Positions 32,746-42,884 of a DNA stretch of 46,195 nt are shown piece by piece; position 1 is the stretch's first letter; each line of letters begins with the position of its first letter. A program made the translations under genes and the position numbers. A model generated the notes under the pieces. The model saw only the letters and a list, made by a program, of their open reading frames with translations, was not told the DNA's origin and ran no database searches. The DNA comes from an uncultured PS1 clade bacterium (GTDB lineage: Bacteria; Pseudomonadota; Alphaproteobacteria; RS24): NCBI GenBank assembly GCA_902624095.1, contig CACNWB010000014.1, forward strand, positions 1 to 46,195, read 5' to 3'.

Positions 32746-33627
32746 ATGGAAACTAAACAACAACGTGCGCTTATTTCTGAAATCAAACGCGATACTGAGT
32801 TGTCCGAGGCCTTCGCCATGCCAACGCTGGCTTGGCCGACAATTGTCATTCTTTTGATAAGTTTTACAGGCTTTGGCCTGTCGACTTATGCCTATCTCAT
32901 GGGGCTCTTGAGTCCCCTGATTACTGTGCCTTTGAGCTCATTTTTCGTGTTCTGGAGTTTTACGCCATTGCATGAGGCGGTGCATCGCAACCTTTCAACA
33001 ATATATTGGTTAAACGATTTGATAGGCACGGTAAGCGCGCAATTGTTCATTCCTGGATTCACTACTACCCTCTACCGCTATTTGCATGTGACGCACCATT
33101 CGCGTACAGGCCAAGACAATGACCCTGACTTGAAGTTTACCCATAAAAATTTGCTTTATTGCTGGTTGAACGGAGCTTTTTTGGATTTGCTGTGGTCTAA
33201 GTTTTATTTCAGTGAATGGTCTGAGCGCCCGAAGGGTGAACGTGCCCGTTTTGTGCTGAGCCTAACTTTATATGTAGCTCTGCTAGTTGTCGCTTTCTCG
33301 TCTCCTTTTGCCGTCGAATTTGTTCTCGCCTTCTTGCTGCCAATTTTATTTGGTCGCGTAATTACTGTTCATCTATTCGCAACCATTCAACATAGACAAG
33401 GGCACGAACAGCGTGTCGACCCGATTGGTGCAACCTCTGTTCAAGATATTCACTCAAAGTGGTGGCAGCATCTCTTCATGCTTGGTCAGTCGCAGCACTT
33501 GATCCATCATTTGTATCCCGGTGTGCCTTGGTACAAATATGATTCAATCTGGCGCGCTTTAAAGGGAAGAACACCGTCTGAAATGTTGCGTCCGAGTAGC
33601 TATCTCGCGCGCAATCACAATCACTGA
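32746..33627 (+). CDS. Membrane fatty-acid desaturase/hydroxylase family protein
   Basis: 293 residues with four to five helices and three His boxes: HEAVHRN (about 80), HVTHHSRTG (about 116), and QHLIHHLYPGVPWYKY near the C-terminus, the di-iron ligands. The type is that of FA_desaturase, which includes beta-carotene hydroxylases (CrtR) as well as acyl desaturases; the substrate cannot be fixed. AGGAGA lies well placed before the ATG. Stands alone, possibly a membrane-fluidity or carotenoid enzyme. Confidence 0.88.
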   Translation: METKQQRALISEIKRDTELSEAFAMPTLAWPTIVILLISFTGFGLSTYAYLMGLLSPLITVPLSSFFVFWSFTPLHEAVHRNLSTIYWLNDLIGTVSAQLFIPGFTTTLYRYLHVTHHSRTGQDNDPDLKFTHKNLLYCWLNGAFLDLLWSKFYFSEWSERPKGERARFVLSLTLYVALLVVAFSSPFAVEFVLAFLLPILFGRVITVHLFATIQHRQGHEQRVDPIGATSVQDIHSKWWQHLFMLGQSQHLIHHLYPGVPWYKYDSIWRALKGRTPSEMLRPSSYLARNHNH

Positions 33628-33934
33628 CCTTGTTTCAAGCTAAAATTATTATTTGATTTTTACTGGGTTACCCGGGAGCCACGAAAATAACTTGCAGAAG
33701 CAAGTCATCAAAAACGATGATTAGCGGTTCCGGAGATGTAGTACCTGCGCTGCCATAAGTTTTAATAAAGCTTAATGCTACCGTTACAATTTCATTACTG
33801 TTTTCCTTGAGGCTAGGCAGTTTCTTAATTGCTTCATAGCGCAAAAACTTCAAGGTTGGACCAGAGCCCGACGTAGACCACATCCTAGTTGATTTGCTCC
33901 TAGACATTTTGCACGATTTGACCAAGATGACCGA
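33628..33934. other. 307-nt spacer, no supported gene
   Basis: A minus-strand open frame (33949 to 33668) covers most of it, reading LKFLRYEAIKKLPSLKENSN in part. It has no convincing start signal or family match and overlaps the next gene's start. I leave it uncalled. Confidence 0.4.
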
Positions 33935-35365
33935 ATGTCCGCACCGCAAAAATCAATACTAACTATCGACACGCGTTTTTTTTATGGGCTGGGCGCCGCT
34001 CCATACGGCATTAAAGACAACGGCTTTAGCTATTTTCTGCTGATCTTTTATTCGCAGGTGCTTGGGGTCTCGCCCGTCATGACCAGCGCAGCCCTCTCGA
34101 TCGCGATTGTGATTGACGCTATTACGGACCCCATCATTGGCTATATTTCAGATAACTGGCGCTCGCGATGGGGACGGCGTCATCCGTTCATGTATCTGGC
34201 AATAGTGCCGATTTGTGTGAGCTACGCGTTTATGTGGAACCCGCCGGCGGATGTCATGGCATCCGAGGGGGCATTGTTTGTCTTTCTCGTGGTGATGGCA
34301 GTAACTGTACGCATATTCCTAACCTTTTTCGAAGTACCAAACACCGCACTGATTTCGGAACTGACCGAAGATTATGATGCCCGCACGAAACTAATGGGCT
34401 TGCGCTACATGTTTGGCTGGCTGGGTGGTATCGGCATGGCGTTTCTGGCCTATTCGGTATTTTTGCGCGAAACCGAAGACGGAGGTGGAGGCATTTTGGC
34501 TGCCGCCGGATACGGCTATTACGGCATCGCGGCGTCTTGTCTGATGTTTGTCGGCATGTTGGTGTCATCGCTTGGTACTCATCGGCATATAAGGCGCCTT
34601 CACGTGCCGCCGGCGCGCGACAAAATAAAAATCGGGCAAGTTTTTGCTGAATTGCTGGAGACGATGAAAAATCGTTCGTTTCAATCGCTATTTCTTGCGT
34701 CGATATTTTCCGGCACGGCTGCCGGCATGCAAGCAGCATTGAGCATTTATTTCGCGACTTTTTTTTGGGGGCTGAAAGCGTCTGAGCTTGCCATATTTCC
34801 GATATTTCAGGCATTGGCAGCGTGTTGTGCGGTACCGATCGCGCATGTGCTCGGCAAGCGCTTTGACAAAAAACGTGCGGCCATTGGCAGCTTTATTTTT
34901 ATGATCAGTTTCGGCCCCCTTATGCTGTTTGGCCGACTGGCCGATATTGTGCCGGAAAATGACAGCCCGCTTATGCTGCCTATGTTGCTGGCGCATAATT
35001 TTGTTGAAGTTTGCGTAATAATTGTTTTTTCGATTTTGTTCGGCGCAATGATGGCAGATGTTGTGGAGGACAGTGCAGTGGTTACTGCACGACGCAGTGA
35101 AGGGGTTATTTTTGCCTTTCGCGGTTTTGCCGGAAAAATGGTATCTGGCCTCGGCATATTGTTGGCTGGAGTTATTTTGTCGGCCGCCAATTTACCACGC
35201 GAGGCGGCACCGGAAGACGTTGATGGACAGGTGCTAATCGACCTCGTGCTTTACGCCGCGCCCGGGCAGATTTTGCTGTATTCGTTGGCTCTGTTGATGA
35301 TTACGCGTTACCGAATATCACGTCAAAAACACAACGAAAACGTTACCCAATTGTCTATATCCTAG
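33935..35365 (+). CDS. GPH-family (MelB-like) MFS sugar/solute:cation symporter
   Basis: 476 residues with about twelve hydrophobic helices. GLGAAPYGIKDNGFSYFLLIFYSQVLG and ITDPIIGYISDNWRSRWGRRHPFMYL are the glycoside-pentoside-hexuronide signature, with the cation-site Asp residues of MelB in the second helix pair region (DAITDP). Substrate unknown; members move disaccharides, glucuronides or carnitine-like solutes. Ends 4 nt before the convergent enoyl-CoA hydratase gene. Confidence 0.9.
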   Translation: MSAPQKSILTIDTRFFYGLGAAPYGIKDNGFSYFLLIFYSQVLGVSPVMTSAALSIAIVIDAITDPIIGYISDNWRSRWGRRHPFMYLAIVPICVSYAFMWNPPADVMASEGALFVFLVVMAVTVRIFLTFFEVPNTALISELTEDYDARTKLMGLRYMFGWLGGIGMAFLAYSVFLRETEDGGGGILAAAGYGYYGIAASCLMFVGMLVSSLGTHRHIRRLHVPPARDKIKIGQVFAELLETMKNRSFQSLFLASIFSGTAAGMQAALSIYFATFFWGLKASELAIFPIFQALAACCAVPIAHVLGKRFDKKRAAIGSFIFMISFGPLMLFGRLADIVPENDSPLMLPMLLAHNFVEVCVIIVFSILFGAMMADVVEDSAVVTARRSEGVIFAFRGFAGKMVSGLGILLAGVILSAANLPREAAPEDVDGQVLIDLVLYAAPGQILLYSLALLMITRYRISRQKHNENVTQLSIS

Positions 35366-35369
35366 ACGC

Positions 35370-36065
35370 TTAGACCTCAACTGACTGATCGTCTGATGCA
35401 TTCAGAGTAGCAGTCATTTTTTCAGCGAGCGCTTTGCGGATCAGGCGCTTGTTTCCGGCATAGGCTTTTGCGTCGAGCGTTTTGAAATAATCTGCTTTCT
35501 CACGCACACGGTCAGTGAATTTGTCGGCCTCGATCACTTCATCTATATAGCCAATATCGCGTGCCATTTCGGGGTGATATAGATCGGCACCAACCGCGGC
35601 CATGTCGAGATATTTCTGATTGAGCTTAAAACGCGCGAGATCGATGCCAAAGGGTGGGAGCACCATGCCAATTGCTGACTCGTTCAGCCCGTATTTAAAA
35701 TCACCGGCAATGCTGATGCGATAATCTCCCGACAACATTAACAGCGCGCCGGCGGCAATGCCGTGGCCTGTTGACGCTAACAATATCGGCTTTGGACTAG
35801 CGAATATGCGCACTAACATTCGCCCACCTTGGTTGACGAGATCTATCACGCGGTCCGGCTCGTTTCGCATAACTTTCAAATCAAACCCTGCGGTCATGAC
35901 GCCTTCGCGCCCCGTCATAACGATAACGTCTGCGCAGGCTTCTGCTTCATCCAGTGCCTTGTTGATGTGTTCGATCATGGTAAAGCCAAGAGCATTGGCC
36001 TTGCCGTCATCCATTGTGATGGTTGCTATGTTGTCTTCGATCTCCACTTTTGCCAATTCGCTCAT
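35370..36065 (-). CDS. Enoyl-CoA hydratase/isomerase family protein
   Basis: Crotonase fold, 231 residues. MTGREGVMTAGFDLKVMRN is the first oxyanion loop, and GHGIAAGALLMLSGDYRISIAG the second. The typical catalytic Glu pair is not clear at YGLNESAIGMVLPPFG (one Glu), so hydratase, isomerase or other crotonase chemistry are all possible. GGAG sits 8 nt before the ATG. Divergent from the acyl-CoA dehydrogenase gene across 126 nt; both suit beta-oxidation. Confidence 0.88.
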   Translation of the reverse strand: MSELAKVEIEDNIATITMDDGKANALGFTMIEHINKALDEAEACADVIVMTGREGVMTAGFDLKVMRNEPDRVIDLVNQGGRMLVRIFASPKPILLASTGHGIAAGALLMLSGDYRISIAGDFKYGLNESAIGMVLPPFGIDLARFKLNQKYLDMAAVGADLYHPEMARDIGYIDEVIEADKFTDRVREKADYFKTLDAKAYAGNKRLIRKALAEKMTATLNASDDQSVEV

Positions 36066-36191
36066 GCACGTTCTCCCCTCATCGTTAACTGTGTGTCATG
36101 CTAGCGGAAGTGCGCTCGCTACGGTAGGATGTTTTGACGCAAGGGAATTTGCGCCGATGCAGGGTATAAACCCTGAAAGTTGGAGTTATTC

Positions 36192-37973
36192 ATGACTTAT
36201 AAAGCACCTGTTAATGATATCGTTTTTACCCTTACTCATGAGGCTGGTTTTGACCGGCTCGTGCAATCGGGGGCCTATCCTGACCTGTCCGATGATTTGG
36301 TGGACGCCATTCTTGATGAGGCCGCCAAATTTGCCAACAATATTGTCGCTCCGTTGAGCTGGGAAGGCGACCAGACAGGTGCACGGCTTGAGAATGATGG
36401 TGTGAAAGTTCCGGAAAGTTTCAAAGAGGCTTATGCCAAATATGTTGAAAGCGGATGGTCAACTCTTGCCGCACCGACGGATTATGGCGGGCAGGGGCTT
36501 CCGCTGGCGCTATCGAATGCCGTGACAGAAATGATGAACTCGAATATCGGTTTCCAGCTTTGCCCGATGTTGTCGAATGGCGGCATGGAAGCACTGGCGG
36601 CGCATGCCTCTGACGAGCAGAAGGACATATATCTGAGCAAGATTGTTTCCGGCGAATGGTCGGCGACGATGAACTTGACCGAACCCCATGCCGGTTCCGA
36701 TGTGGGCAATATCCGCGCCCAAGCCACGCGGCGAGACGACGGCAGCTATCTGATCCGTGGTACCAAAATTTACATTACCTATGGTGATCACGACATGGTC
36801 GATAACATTGTGCATCTGGTTCTCGCGAGAACACCAGGTGCGCCGGAAGGCACGAAAGGCATATCGCTTTTTCTTGTCCCGAAGTTTCTGGTGAATGATG
36901 ACGGCACATTGGGTGCGCGCAATGATGTTGCCTGTATAGGGCTTGAAGAAAAGCTGGGGATCCATGCAAGTCCTACTTGCGTTATGGCATTCGGTGAAAA
37001 TGACGGCGCAATTGGCTGGCTCGTCGGTGCCGAAAATCGCGGTATGGCTTGCATGTTCACAATGATGAACAATGCGCGTTTGCATGTGGGCTTGCAAGGT
37101 GTTGGGGTTGCCGAGCGCGCCACCCAACACGCGCTGGCTTATGCCGTTGAACGCAAGCAGGGAAGAGCGCCCGGCGCGGATAAGGATGATAATGAGGCGG
37201 TTGCCATCATCAATCACCCTGATGTTCGGCGCATGTTAATGAGCATGCGGACAATGACGGAAGCGGCGCGCAGCATTTGCTATGAAAATGCTGTCATGGC
37301 GGATTTGGCGCACACAAGCGGTGATGCCGCCGCGCAGGCCAAATACGACCTGCTGACCCCAATATCAAAAGCCTTCAGTACCGACATTGCCAATGAAGTT
37401 GCCGCACTCGGCGTTCAGGTGCACGGAGGCATGGGCTTTATTGAGGAAACTGGTGCCGCGCAGCATGTTCGAGACGCGCGGATTTTGACCATTTACGAAG
37501 GCACAAACGGCATTCAGGCGATAGATCTCGTAGGGCGCAAACTGCCGCTCGGAAATGGCGAGGTGGTGCATGCGTATATTGGCGAAATGCGCGAAACAGC
37601 TGAAATGTGCCGCCAGTCCAACCATCCGGTTTTGACACAAGTTGCAGGCGAGCTTGGCGATGCCATTGACGCCCTTGAAACGGCAACCGACTGGCTGCTG
37701 GACCGCTTAAAATCCAGTCCCAAGGATACACTTGCCGGTGCCACCCCCTATTTGCGCCTGTTTGGCCTCGCGGCGGGCGGGCATTATCTTGCCAAGGGCG
37801 CACTTGCGGCAACGCAGGAAGAGGCGCTCGATCCGGCCTTCGTCAATCGCAAACTTTCCTCAATCCGCTTCTTCGGCTCAAATATGCTGATCGCTTGCGG
37901 CGGTCTTGCGGCCTCGGCGATGGCCGGCAATGATGTCGTCGACGATACTGGTCTGGAAGCGCTTGCCGGCTGA
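36192..37973 (+). CDS. Acyl-CoA dehydrogenase (long form with C-terminal extension)
   Basis: FAD enzyme making the 2,3-double bond in acyl-CoA. 593 residues from ATG 36192 with GGAG 7 nt upstream (an upstream TTG at 36180 is less likely). ATMNLTEPHAGSDVGNIRAQ, FLVPKFLVNDDG, GVQVHGGMGFIEETGAAQH and the catalytic Glu in ILTIYEGTNGIQAIDL are clear. The extra 130-residue C-terminal domain places it in the group of about 590 residues common in alphaproteobacteria. Electron acceptor (ETF) is elsewhere. Confidence 0.95.
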   Translation: MTYKAPVNDIVFTLTHEAGFDRLVQSGAYPDLSDDLVDAILDEAAKFANNIVAPLSWEGDQTGARLENDGVKVPESFKEAYAKYVESGWSTLAAPTDYGGQGLPLALSNAVTEMMNSNIGFQLCPMLSNGGMEALAAHASDEQKDIYLSKIVSGEWSATMNLTEPHAGSDVGNIRAQATRRDDGSYLIRGTKIYITYGDHDMVDNIVHLVLARTPGAPEGTKGISLFLVPKFLVNDDGTLGARNDVACIGLEEKLGIHASPTCVMAFGENDGAIGWLVGAENRGMACMFTMMNNARLHVGLQGVGVAERATQHALAYAVERKQGRAPGADKDDNEAVAIINHPDVRRMLMSMRTMTEAARSICYENAVMADLAHTSGDAAAQAKYDLLTPISKAFSTDIANEVAALGVQVHGGMGFIEETGAAQHVRDARILTIYEGTNGIQAIDLVGRKLPLGNGEVVHAYIGEMRETAEMCRQSNHPVLTQVAGELGDAIDALETATDWLLDRLKSSPKDTLAGATPYLRLFGLAAGGHYLAKGALAATQEEALDPAFVNRKLSSIRFFGSNMLIACGGLAASAMAGNDVVDDTGLEALAG

Positions 37974-38076
37974 CACCCTACTAACCGACGCGTAACAATT
38001 AGCAAAACTGTTTGATTTCGGTTCTCTCCGACTCTGATATAGACAGAGGGGTATAACGTGCATCAAAGGAACAGTT

Positions 38077-39420
38077 ATGTCCCAGACAGCTACTGCACCA
38101 AATACTGCAATAGTCATTCTGGCCGCCGGCAAGGGCACGCGGATGCGTTCAGCAGTGCCAAAAGTTCTGCATGAAATTGCTGGTCGTCCCATGCTGGGCC
38201 ATGTCATTGCCGCTTCACTGGAAGCGGGGATGTCACGTCTTTGTCTGGTAACGGCACCCGACCAAAATAACGTGCGCGACTACGCGCTAATCGAAGCACC
38301 GGATATCTCAAACTGCATTCAGGAGAACCAACTTGGCACGGGCGACGCCGTGCGCGCCGCCATGTCGGCCTGCGAGGGTGTGGCGCGGGTGGTGATTATC
38401 TTCGGCGACACACCGCTCATGCGCCCCGATATTCTTCGTCAGCTTGCGGCGTCCGAGGCAGATGTTTGCGTGCTGGGGTTTGAGCCTGAAGACGCCGCTG
38501 CCTATGGGCGCGTCATTATGGAGGCAGACACGCCTTCACGCATTGTCGAATATAAAGATGCCGATGCGCAGACACGCGCTATAAGTTTGTGCAATGGCGG
38601 TGCGATGGCCGTGCGTGCCGGCGTGTTAAAGGAATTGCTGCCGCAATTGCAAAATGACAATGCACAAGGTGAGCATTATTTGCCGGATTTGGTACATCTT
38701 GCTGTTGCTTCCGGCCATTCGACAGGCCTGGTGTTGGGCGACACAGACGACACATTGGGCGTAGACAGCCGCAAAGGTCTGGCGCATGCCGAAGTCCGCA
38801 TGCAGACGCGCCTGCGCGCAAAAATGCTCGAGGCCGGGGTCGGCATGCAAGACCCCAATACGGTATATCTGAGCTATGATACCGATATCGAAGCGGATGT
38901 GACATTGGAACCGCACGTTAAAATCGGACCCGGTGTTCAAATCGGTGAAGGCACGCTCGTTAAAGCGTTTTCCCATCTTGAAGGTGTGCATATCGGCGCG
39001 CGCGCAGTCATTGGGCCATTTGCGCGTTTGCGTCCCGGCACAGTATTGGGAAATGAGGTACGCATCGGCAATTTTGTGGAAACCAAAAACGCCCGATTGG
39101 GTCACGGCAGCAAGGTCAATCACCTGTCTTATGTCGGAGACGCCGAGCTGGGTATTAATGTCAATGTCGGGGCCGGCACGATCACTTGCAATTATGACGG
39201 CTTCAAAAAACACATTACGCGCATTGGTAACGGCGCATTTATCGGTTCGAACAGCTCGTTAATTGCGCCTGTCACAATCGGGGCAGGCGCGTATCTGGGA
39301 TCCGGCACGGCGGTATCCGGCGATGTGCCGGCGGACAGTCTAGCGGTGACGCGCGCGCCAAGACGCGATGTCGAGGGTTGGGCGCAATCGTTCCGGCGCA
39401 AAAATCAGGAGGCCGACTGA
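38077..39420 (+). CDS. glmU: Bifunctional GlcNAc-1-P uridyltransferase/GlcN-1-P acetyltransferase
   Basis: Makes UDP-GlcNAc for peptidoglycan and LPS. 447 residues: pyrophosphorylase motif LAAGKGTRMRSAVPKVLHEIAG, QLGTGDAV, GDTPLMRPD, LCNGGAM; then a left-handed beta-helix from about 255 with IGPFARLRPGT, GNFVETKNA, KVNHLSYVGDAELG, NVGAGTITCNYDG and IGSNSSLIAPV. The ATG is 3 nt before glmS after the stop, one operon, so two consecutive amino-sugar steps are co-expressed. Confidence 0.97.
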   Translation: MSQTATAPNTAIVILAAGKGTRMRSAVPKVLHEIAGRPMLGHVIAASLEAGMSRLCLVTAPDQNNVRDYALIEAPDISNCIQENQLGTGDAVRAAMSACEGVARVVIIFGDTPLMRPDILRQLAASEADVCVLGFEPEDAAAYGRVIMEADTPSRIVEYKDADAQTRAISLCNGGAMAVRAGVLKELLPQLQNDNAQGEHYLPDLVHLAVASGHSTGLVLGDTDDTLGVDSRKGLAHAEVRMQTRLRAKMLEAGVGMQDPNTVYLSYDTDIEADVTLEPHVKIGPGVQIGEGTLVKAFSHLEGVHIGARAVIGPFARLRPGTVLGNEVRIGNFVETKNARLGHGSKVNHLSYVGDAELGINVNVGAGTITCNYDGFKKHITRIGNGAFIGSNSSLIAPVTIGAGAYLGSGTAVSGDVPADSLAVTRAPRRDVEGWAQSFRRKNQEAD

Positions 39421-39423
39421 TCC

Positions 39424-41247
39424 ATGTGCGGCATTATCGGTATCATCAGCGACAAGCTAGTCGCCGATCTAATATTTGACGGGCTGAAGCGGCTCGAATA
39501 TCGCGGTTACGACAGTGCGGGTATCGCCACGCTGGCTGGCGGACAATTGCACCGCCGCCGCGCCGAAGGCAAGCTGGATGCACTGGCTTACGAACTGAAA
39601 GCCGCGCCGCTGTCAGGATGTGTGGGCATCGGCCATACAAGATGGGCCACCCACGGCCCAGCGATCGAGGCCAACGCGCATCCGCACCGGTCGGAAAAGG
39701 TTGCGGTGGTGCACAATGGCATTATTGAAAATTACCGCGACCTCAAACAGCACCTCATGGCGGATGGTATTGAATTTACTTCTGACACGGATACGGAAGT
39801 CATCGCGCATTTGTTTTCGCGAAATCTGAGGGCAAAAGACGATGTGATGGCAGCAGCCGCGGCCACCTTCACCGCGCTTGATGGAACATATGCGATCGCT
39901 CTGATTGTCGAGGGATTGGAAAACCGTATGATAATTGCGCGCAATGGCAGCCCGCTGGCGGTGGGTTACGGAAGCGGTGAAATGTTCATCGGTTCTGACG
40001 CTTTCGCGCTTGCGCCCTTCACCAATCGCATTGCTTATCTTGATGACGGTGACTGGGCAGTGGTTTCCGATACGGGTGCGGAGATTTTCGCTGCCGACGG
40101 GTCAGGCGTCACACGCGAACAGGTGGTGGTCGATGCCGCGTCTGCCATGGTGGACAAAGGCAACTACCGGCACTTCATGAGCAAGGAAATTCATGAGCAG
40201 CCGGAGGTGTTGTCGCGCACGTTCGGGCAATATGCCGATCCAGAAAATCGCTGTGTGACCCTGCCGGAAAATGACGTTGATCTGGCGTCCGTCAAGCGGG
40301 TTATTCTGGTCGCCTGCGGTACGGCATATTTTGCTGGGCTGGTTGGCAAAAACTGGATCGAACGCTATACTAGTATTCCAGCCAGTGTCGATATCGCTTC
40401 CGAATTTCGTTACAGCGAAGCACCACTAGACCCCGAATGTTTGGCGATATTCGTGTCACAATCTGGCGAGACGGCTGACACGCTCGCGGCCCTCAATCAT
40501 TGCAAGGTAAACGGGTTGAAGACCATGGGCATCGTCAATGTGCCCGACAGTTCCATCTCCCGCGAAGTGGACGTAACACTTCCAACCTATGCCGGTCCCG
40601 AAATCGGTGTGGCCTCGACCAAGGCGTTCACCGCTCAGCTTGGCGCGTTGGCAGCCTTTGCCATCAGCTTGGGCCGTGCGCAACAAATACTTTGCGCAGA
40701 CGAGGAGGCACGCCTAGTTGATTTATTATTGTCAACGCCGCGGCTTTCTAATTTGGTGCTGAATTGCGAAGTTGAAATTGAGGGGCTTGCCAAGCAAATC
40801 AGTACCGCCTCCAGCGCGCTGTTTATCGGGCGTGCAACCATGTATCCACTAGCGCTCGAAGGCGCGCTGAAACTGAAAGAAATTTCATACATTCACGCCG
40901 AGGGTTTTGCCGCTGGGGAGTTGAAGCACGGCTCAATCGCGCTGGTTGACGAAAACATGCCCGTTATTGTAATTGCGCCCGACGATGCCCTGTTTGAAAA
41001 AACCGTATCCAACATGCAGGAAGTTATGGCCCGCGGCGGCAATACCATTCTGTTTGCCAGCCAAAATGGGGTGGCCGCGGCGGGTGAGGGGTGCATGGCG
41101 ACCATTGCCATGCCCGAGATGGATGCCTTCATCGCGCCCATGCTTTACGCCCTGCCGTTGCAGCTCCTAGCCTATCATGCGGCGGTAGCCAAAGGCACGG
41201 ATGTCGACCAGCCGCGAAATCTCGCAAAATCGGTAACGGTAGAATAA
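39424..41247 (+). CDS. glmS: Glutamine--fructose-6-phosphate aminotransferase (isomerising)
   Basis: Converts fructose-6-P and glutamine to glucosamine-6-P. 607 residues. Cys1 (after Met) in MCGIIGIIS is the glutaminase nucleophile; GIGHTRWATHG and HNGIIENYRDLK follow. Two SIS domains hold ACGTAYFAG, FVSQSGETADTLAAL, and ALKLKEISYIHAEGFAAGELKHG; DQPRNLAKSVTVE is the conserved C-terminus. Immediately after glmU. No glmS riboswitch is seen upstream. Confidence 0.97.
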   Translation: MCGIIGIISDKLVADLIFDGLKRLEYRGYDSAGIATLAGGQLHRRRAEGKLDALAYELKAAPLSGCVGIGHTRWATHGPAIEANAHPHRSEKVAVVHNGIIENYRDLKQHLMADGIEFTSDTDTEVIAHLFSRNLRAKDDVMAAAAATFTALDGTYAIALIVEGLENRMIIARNGSPLAVGYGSGEMFIGSDAFALAPFTNRIAYLDDGDWAVVSDTGAEIFAADGSGVTREQVVVDAASAMVDKGNYRHFMSKEIHEQPEVLSRTFGQYADPENRCVTLPENDVDLASVKRVILVACGTAYFAGLVGKNWIERYTSIPASVDIASEFRYSEAPLDPECLAIFVSQSGETADTLAALNHCKVNGLKTMGIVNVPDSSISREVDVTLPTYAGPEIGVASTKAFTAQLGALAAFAISLGRAQQILCADEEARLVDLLLSTPRLSNLVLNCEVEIEGLAKQISTASSALFIGRATMYPLALEGALKLKEISYIHAEGFAAGELKHGSIALVDENMPVIVIAPDDALFEKTVSNMQEVMARGGNTILFASQNGVAAAGEGCMATIAMPEMDAFIAPMLYALPLQLLAYHAAVAKGTDVDQPRNLAKSVTVE

Positions 41248-41259
41248 ATGGAGGTGAAT

Positions 41260-41370
41260 ATGCTTATTTCCTCAGCTTTACTATTAAACAATGTTTTTCT
41301 AATGACCTTTTTTCCAAACGGAAAAAACCATCTTACCCTCAGAAAACTGTGTGGTCAGAAATGGTATTAA
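41260..41370 (+). CDS. Possible 36-residue microprotein or leader peptide
   Basis: ATG at 41260 follows GGAGG at 41250-41254 with ideal spacing. The frame reads MLISSALLLNNVFLMTFF and ends in a basic tail. Hydrophobic start then KLCGQKWY. An A/T hairpin lies inside it. Not recognised; could be chance. Confidence 0.3.
   Translation: MLISSALLLNNVFLMTFFPNGKNHLTLRKLCGQKWY
41308..41327 (+). terminator. A/T-rich hairpin after glmS
   Basis: TTTTTTCC and GGAAAAAA form a perfect 8-bp stem with loop AAAC, 61 nt past glmS. The stem is weak (only two G-C pairs) but U-rich on the 5' side, so bidirectional termination is possible. Confidence 0.4.
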
Positions 41371-41402
41371 GTTATGAGAAAAAATTTAGAAGGAGATAAT
41401 AT

Positions 41403-41948
41403 TTGACCACATACAACACATCTTCTGACTCTGCTAATACCATGATTAGGGCATTTTTAACAAAAATTGGTGAGGAATACTTAGGTCACTCCTTCAATAC
41501 AGGTAGTGGAAAAGGGAAGGAAATTTGGACTAGAATTAAAGAAAAAACTTTTAATAAAAAATGTGCTTTTTGTGGGTCGTCATCTGAAAATTTGACCATA
41601 GAACATCTAATCATGTTCAACCGTGACCAATGTGGGTTAAATCATCCTGGTAATATTGTTCCTTGCTGTAAATCGTGTAACAAACGCCTCCGCCATTCAG
41701 ATACAAAAAAATATTATGATTGGCTTGAGCAACTAGAAGCAGTTTGTAAAACTATTGAAGATCTAAAAATAAGGAAAAAAAAGATACTTAAGCATATAAA
41801 AGATGAAAAATATCCAGACTTAACTGATGATGAAGTAAATGCATTAAGAGCGGTTGCGATGAGTCTATATGAGAGAACATCATCCGAGTTAGAAAAATCT
41901 ATAAATTTATTTAAAGATATTGATAAAACATTGGTTCGCAGGAGATGA
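41403..41948 (+). CDS. HNH endonuclease-domain protein
   Basis: 181 residues. The zinc/HNH module is CAFCGSSSENLTIEHLIMFNRDQCGLNHPGNIVPCCKSCNKRL: two CxxC pairs, the EH of the first strand and N in HPGNIVP. It starts at TTG 41403, decided by AGGAG at 41391-41395. The C-terminal half is a Lys-rich helical region (IRKKKILKHIKDEKY). Very A+T-rich against glmS and the genes after 43.1 kb, so acquired. No methyltransferase partner, so a solitary homing, restriction or phage-type nuclease. Confidence 0.82.
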   Translation: MTTYNTSSDSANTMIRAFLTKIGEEYLGHSFNTGSGKGKEIWTRIKEKTFNKKCAFCGSSSENLTIEHLIMFNRDQCGLNHPGNIVPCCKSCNKRLRHSDTKKYYDWLEQLEAVCKTIEDLKIRKKKILKHIKDEKYPDLTDDEVNALRAVAMSLYERTSSELEKSINLFKDIDKTLVRRR

Positions 41949-42167
41949 TTGTATTCACCTCTCAAAAGCACTCGGTGAGTGTAAAATAACTTATTGTTTT
42001 TATTTTATAAACATATACTACAGACAGATTATGTAAGCGTTTCTGTAAGCATCTTGTTTTGAAAATTCATTTTACTGATTCACCCTCGACCAATCACCTA
42101 CCAGTGCGCTTCGACTGTTCTGGTGTGGGTTCATATCAAAATGAAATCAGAGGACTTTTAGGCGTGT

Positions 42168-42884
42168 TTAAGCAATGGATAAGTCAAAGTCTGCAATAAT
42201 TGGATTATGGTCACTTCTAGAGATCACTTCTGGTGTCTCCATTACTTCTAAAGATGACATTGATCTTGATAGTGTCTCTGTTGCAAACATATGGTCGATT
42301 TGCCACGGGAAATCGCTTCTATTGTGACGATGTGTTTGGATGTAATTTGGATGATGAAGTTCTAAACAATCGACAAAACCTAATCTTTTAATACTGTCAA
42401 AAAACATATTATGCCGCCGCTCTCCAACCTTGGAGAACTTCGTTCCTGTTGGATTATCATCCATTCTCCTGTCCATGTTGAAATCACCCGCTATAAGAAT
42501 GTGTTCTGCACAATATAGTTTTCTCAATGTTTCCGTATACAGAGTGAAAACACCCATCAAATGTATGTCTAGATTGTCACCGAAACTCAAATTCCCATAA
42601 ACGCTGATGAAAAAAATCTTTCCATATCCATCAAAGTTGAATGCTGACACATTCACTCCCATACCGCCGTCTGTTGGGAGTTTGACTTTCTCTGGCGGTA
42701 CATTTTTTCCATAAACAACATTAGTAAGGTTCTTTTTTACTATCACTTTTGATGAGTTATTTTTGATACTGTCATCATCAAAAGGTGATGCCTCTTGCAG
42801 TAACGCGACATCAGGTTCAATTGCGTTGTTAAGAAAATCCCAAGAACCTCTTCTTCTATTCATGTTCCAAGAAACAACACGCAT
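42168..42884 (-). CDS. Endonuclease/exonuclease/phosphatase-family protein
   Basis: 238 residues. EEP marks: MRVVSWNMNRRRGSWDFL, VALLQEASP with the metal Glu, ILIAGDFNMDRRMDD with the catalytic D-x-N, IDHMFATETLSRS and SDHNPIIADFDL with the closing D-H. Could cleave nucleic acid or a phosphoester. A+T-rich and convergent with the HNH gene, with which it makes up the short insert 41.25-42.9 kb. Confidence 0.85.
   Translation of the reverse strand: MRVVSWNMNRRRGSWDFLNNAIEPDVALLQEASPFDDDSIKNNSSKVIVKKNLTNVVYGKNVPPEKVKLPTDGGMGVNVSAFNFDGYGKIFFISVYGNLSFGDNLDIHLMGVFTLYTETLRKLYCAEHILIAGDFNMDRRMDDNPTGTKFSKVGERRHNMFFDSIKRLGFVDCLELHHPNYIQTHRHNRSDFPWQIDHMFATETLSRSMSSLEVMETPEVISRSDHNPIIADFDLSIA

Noticed and set aside
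33668-33949. Minus-strand frame of 93 codons before the GPH transporter
   Set aside because: Its 5' end overlaps the transporter start, and no motif or start signal supports it.
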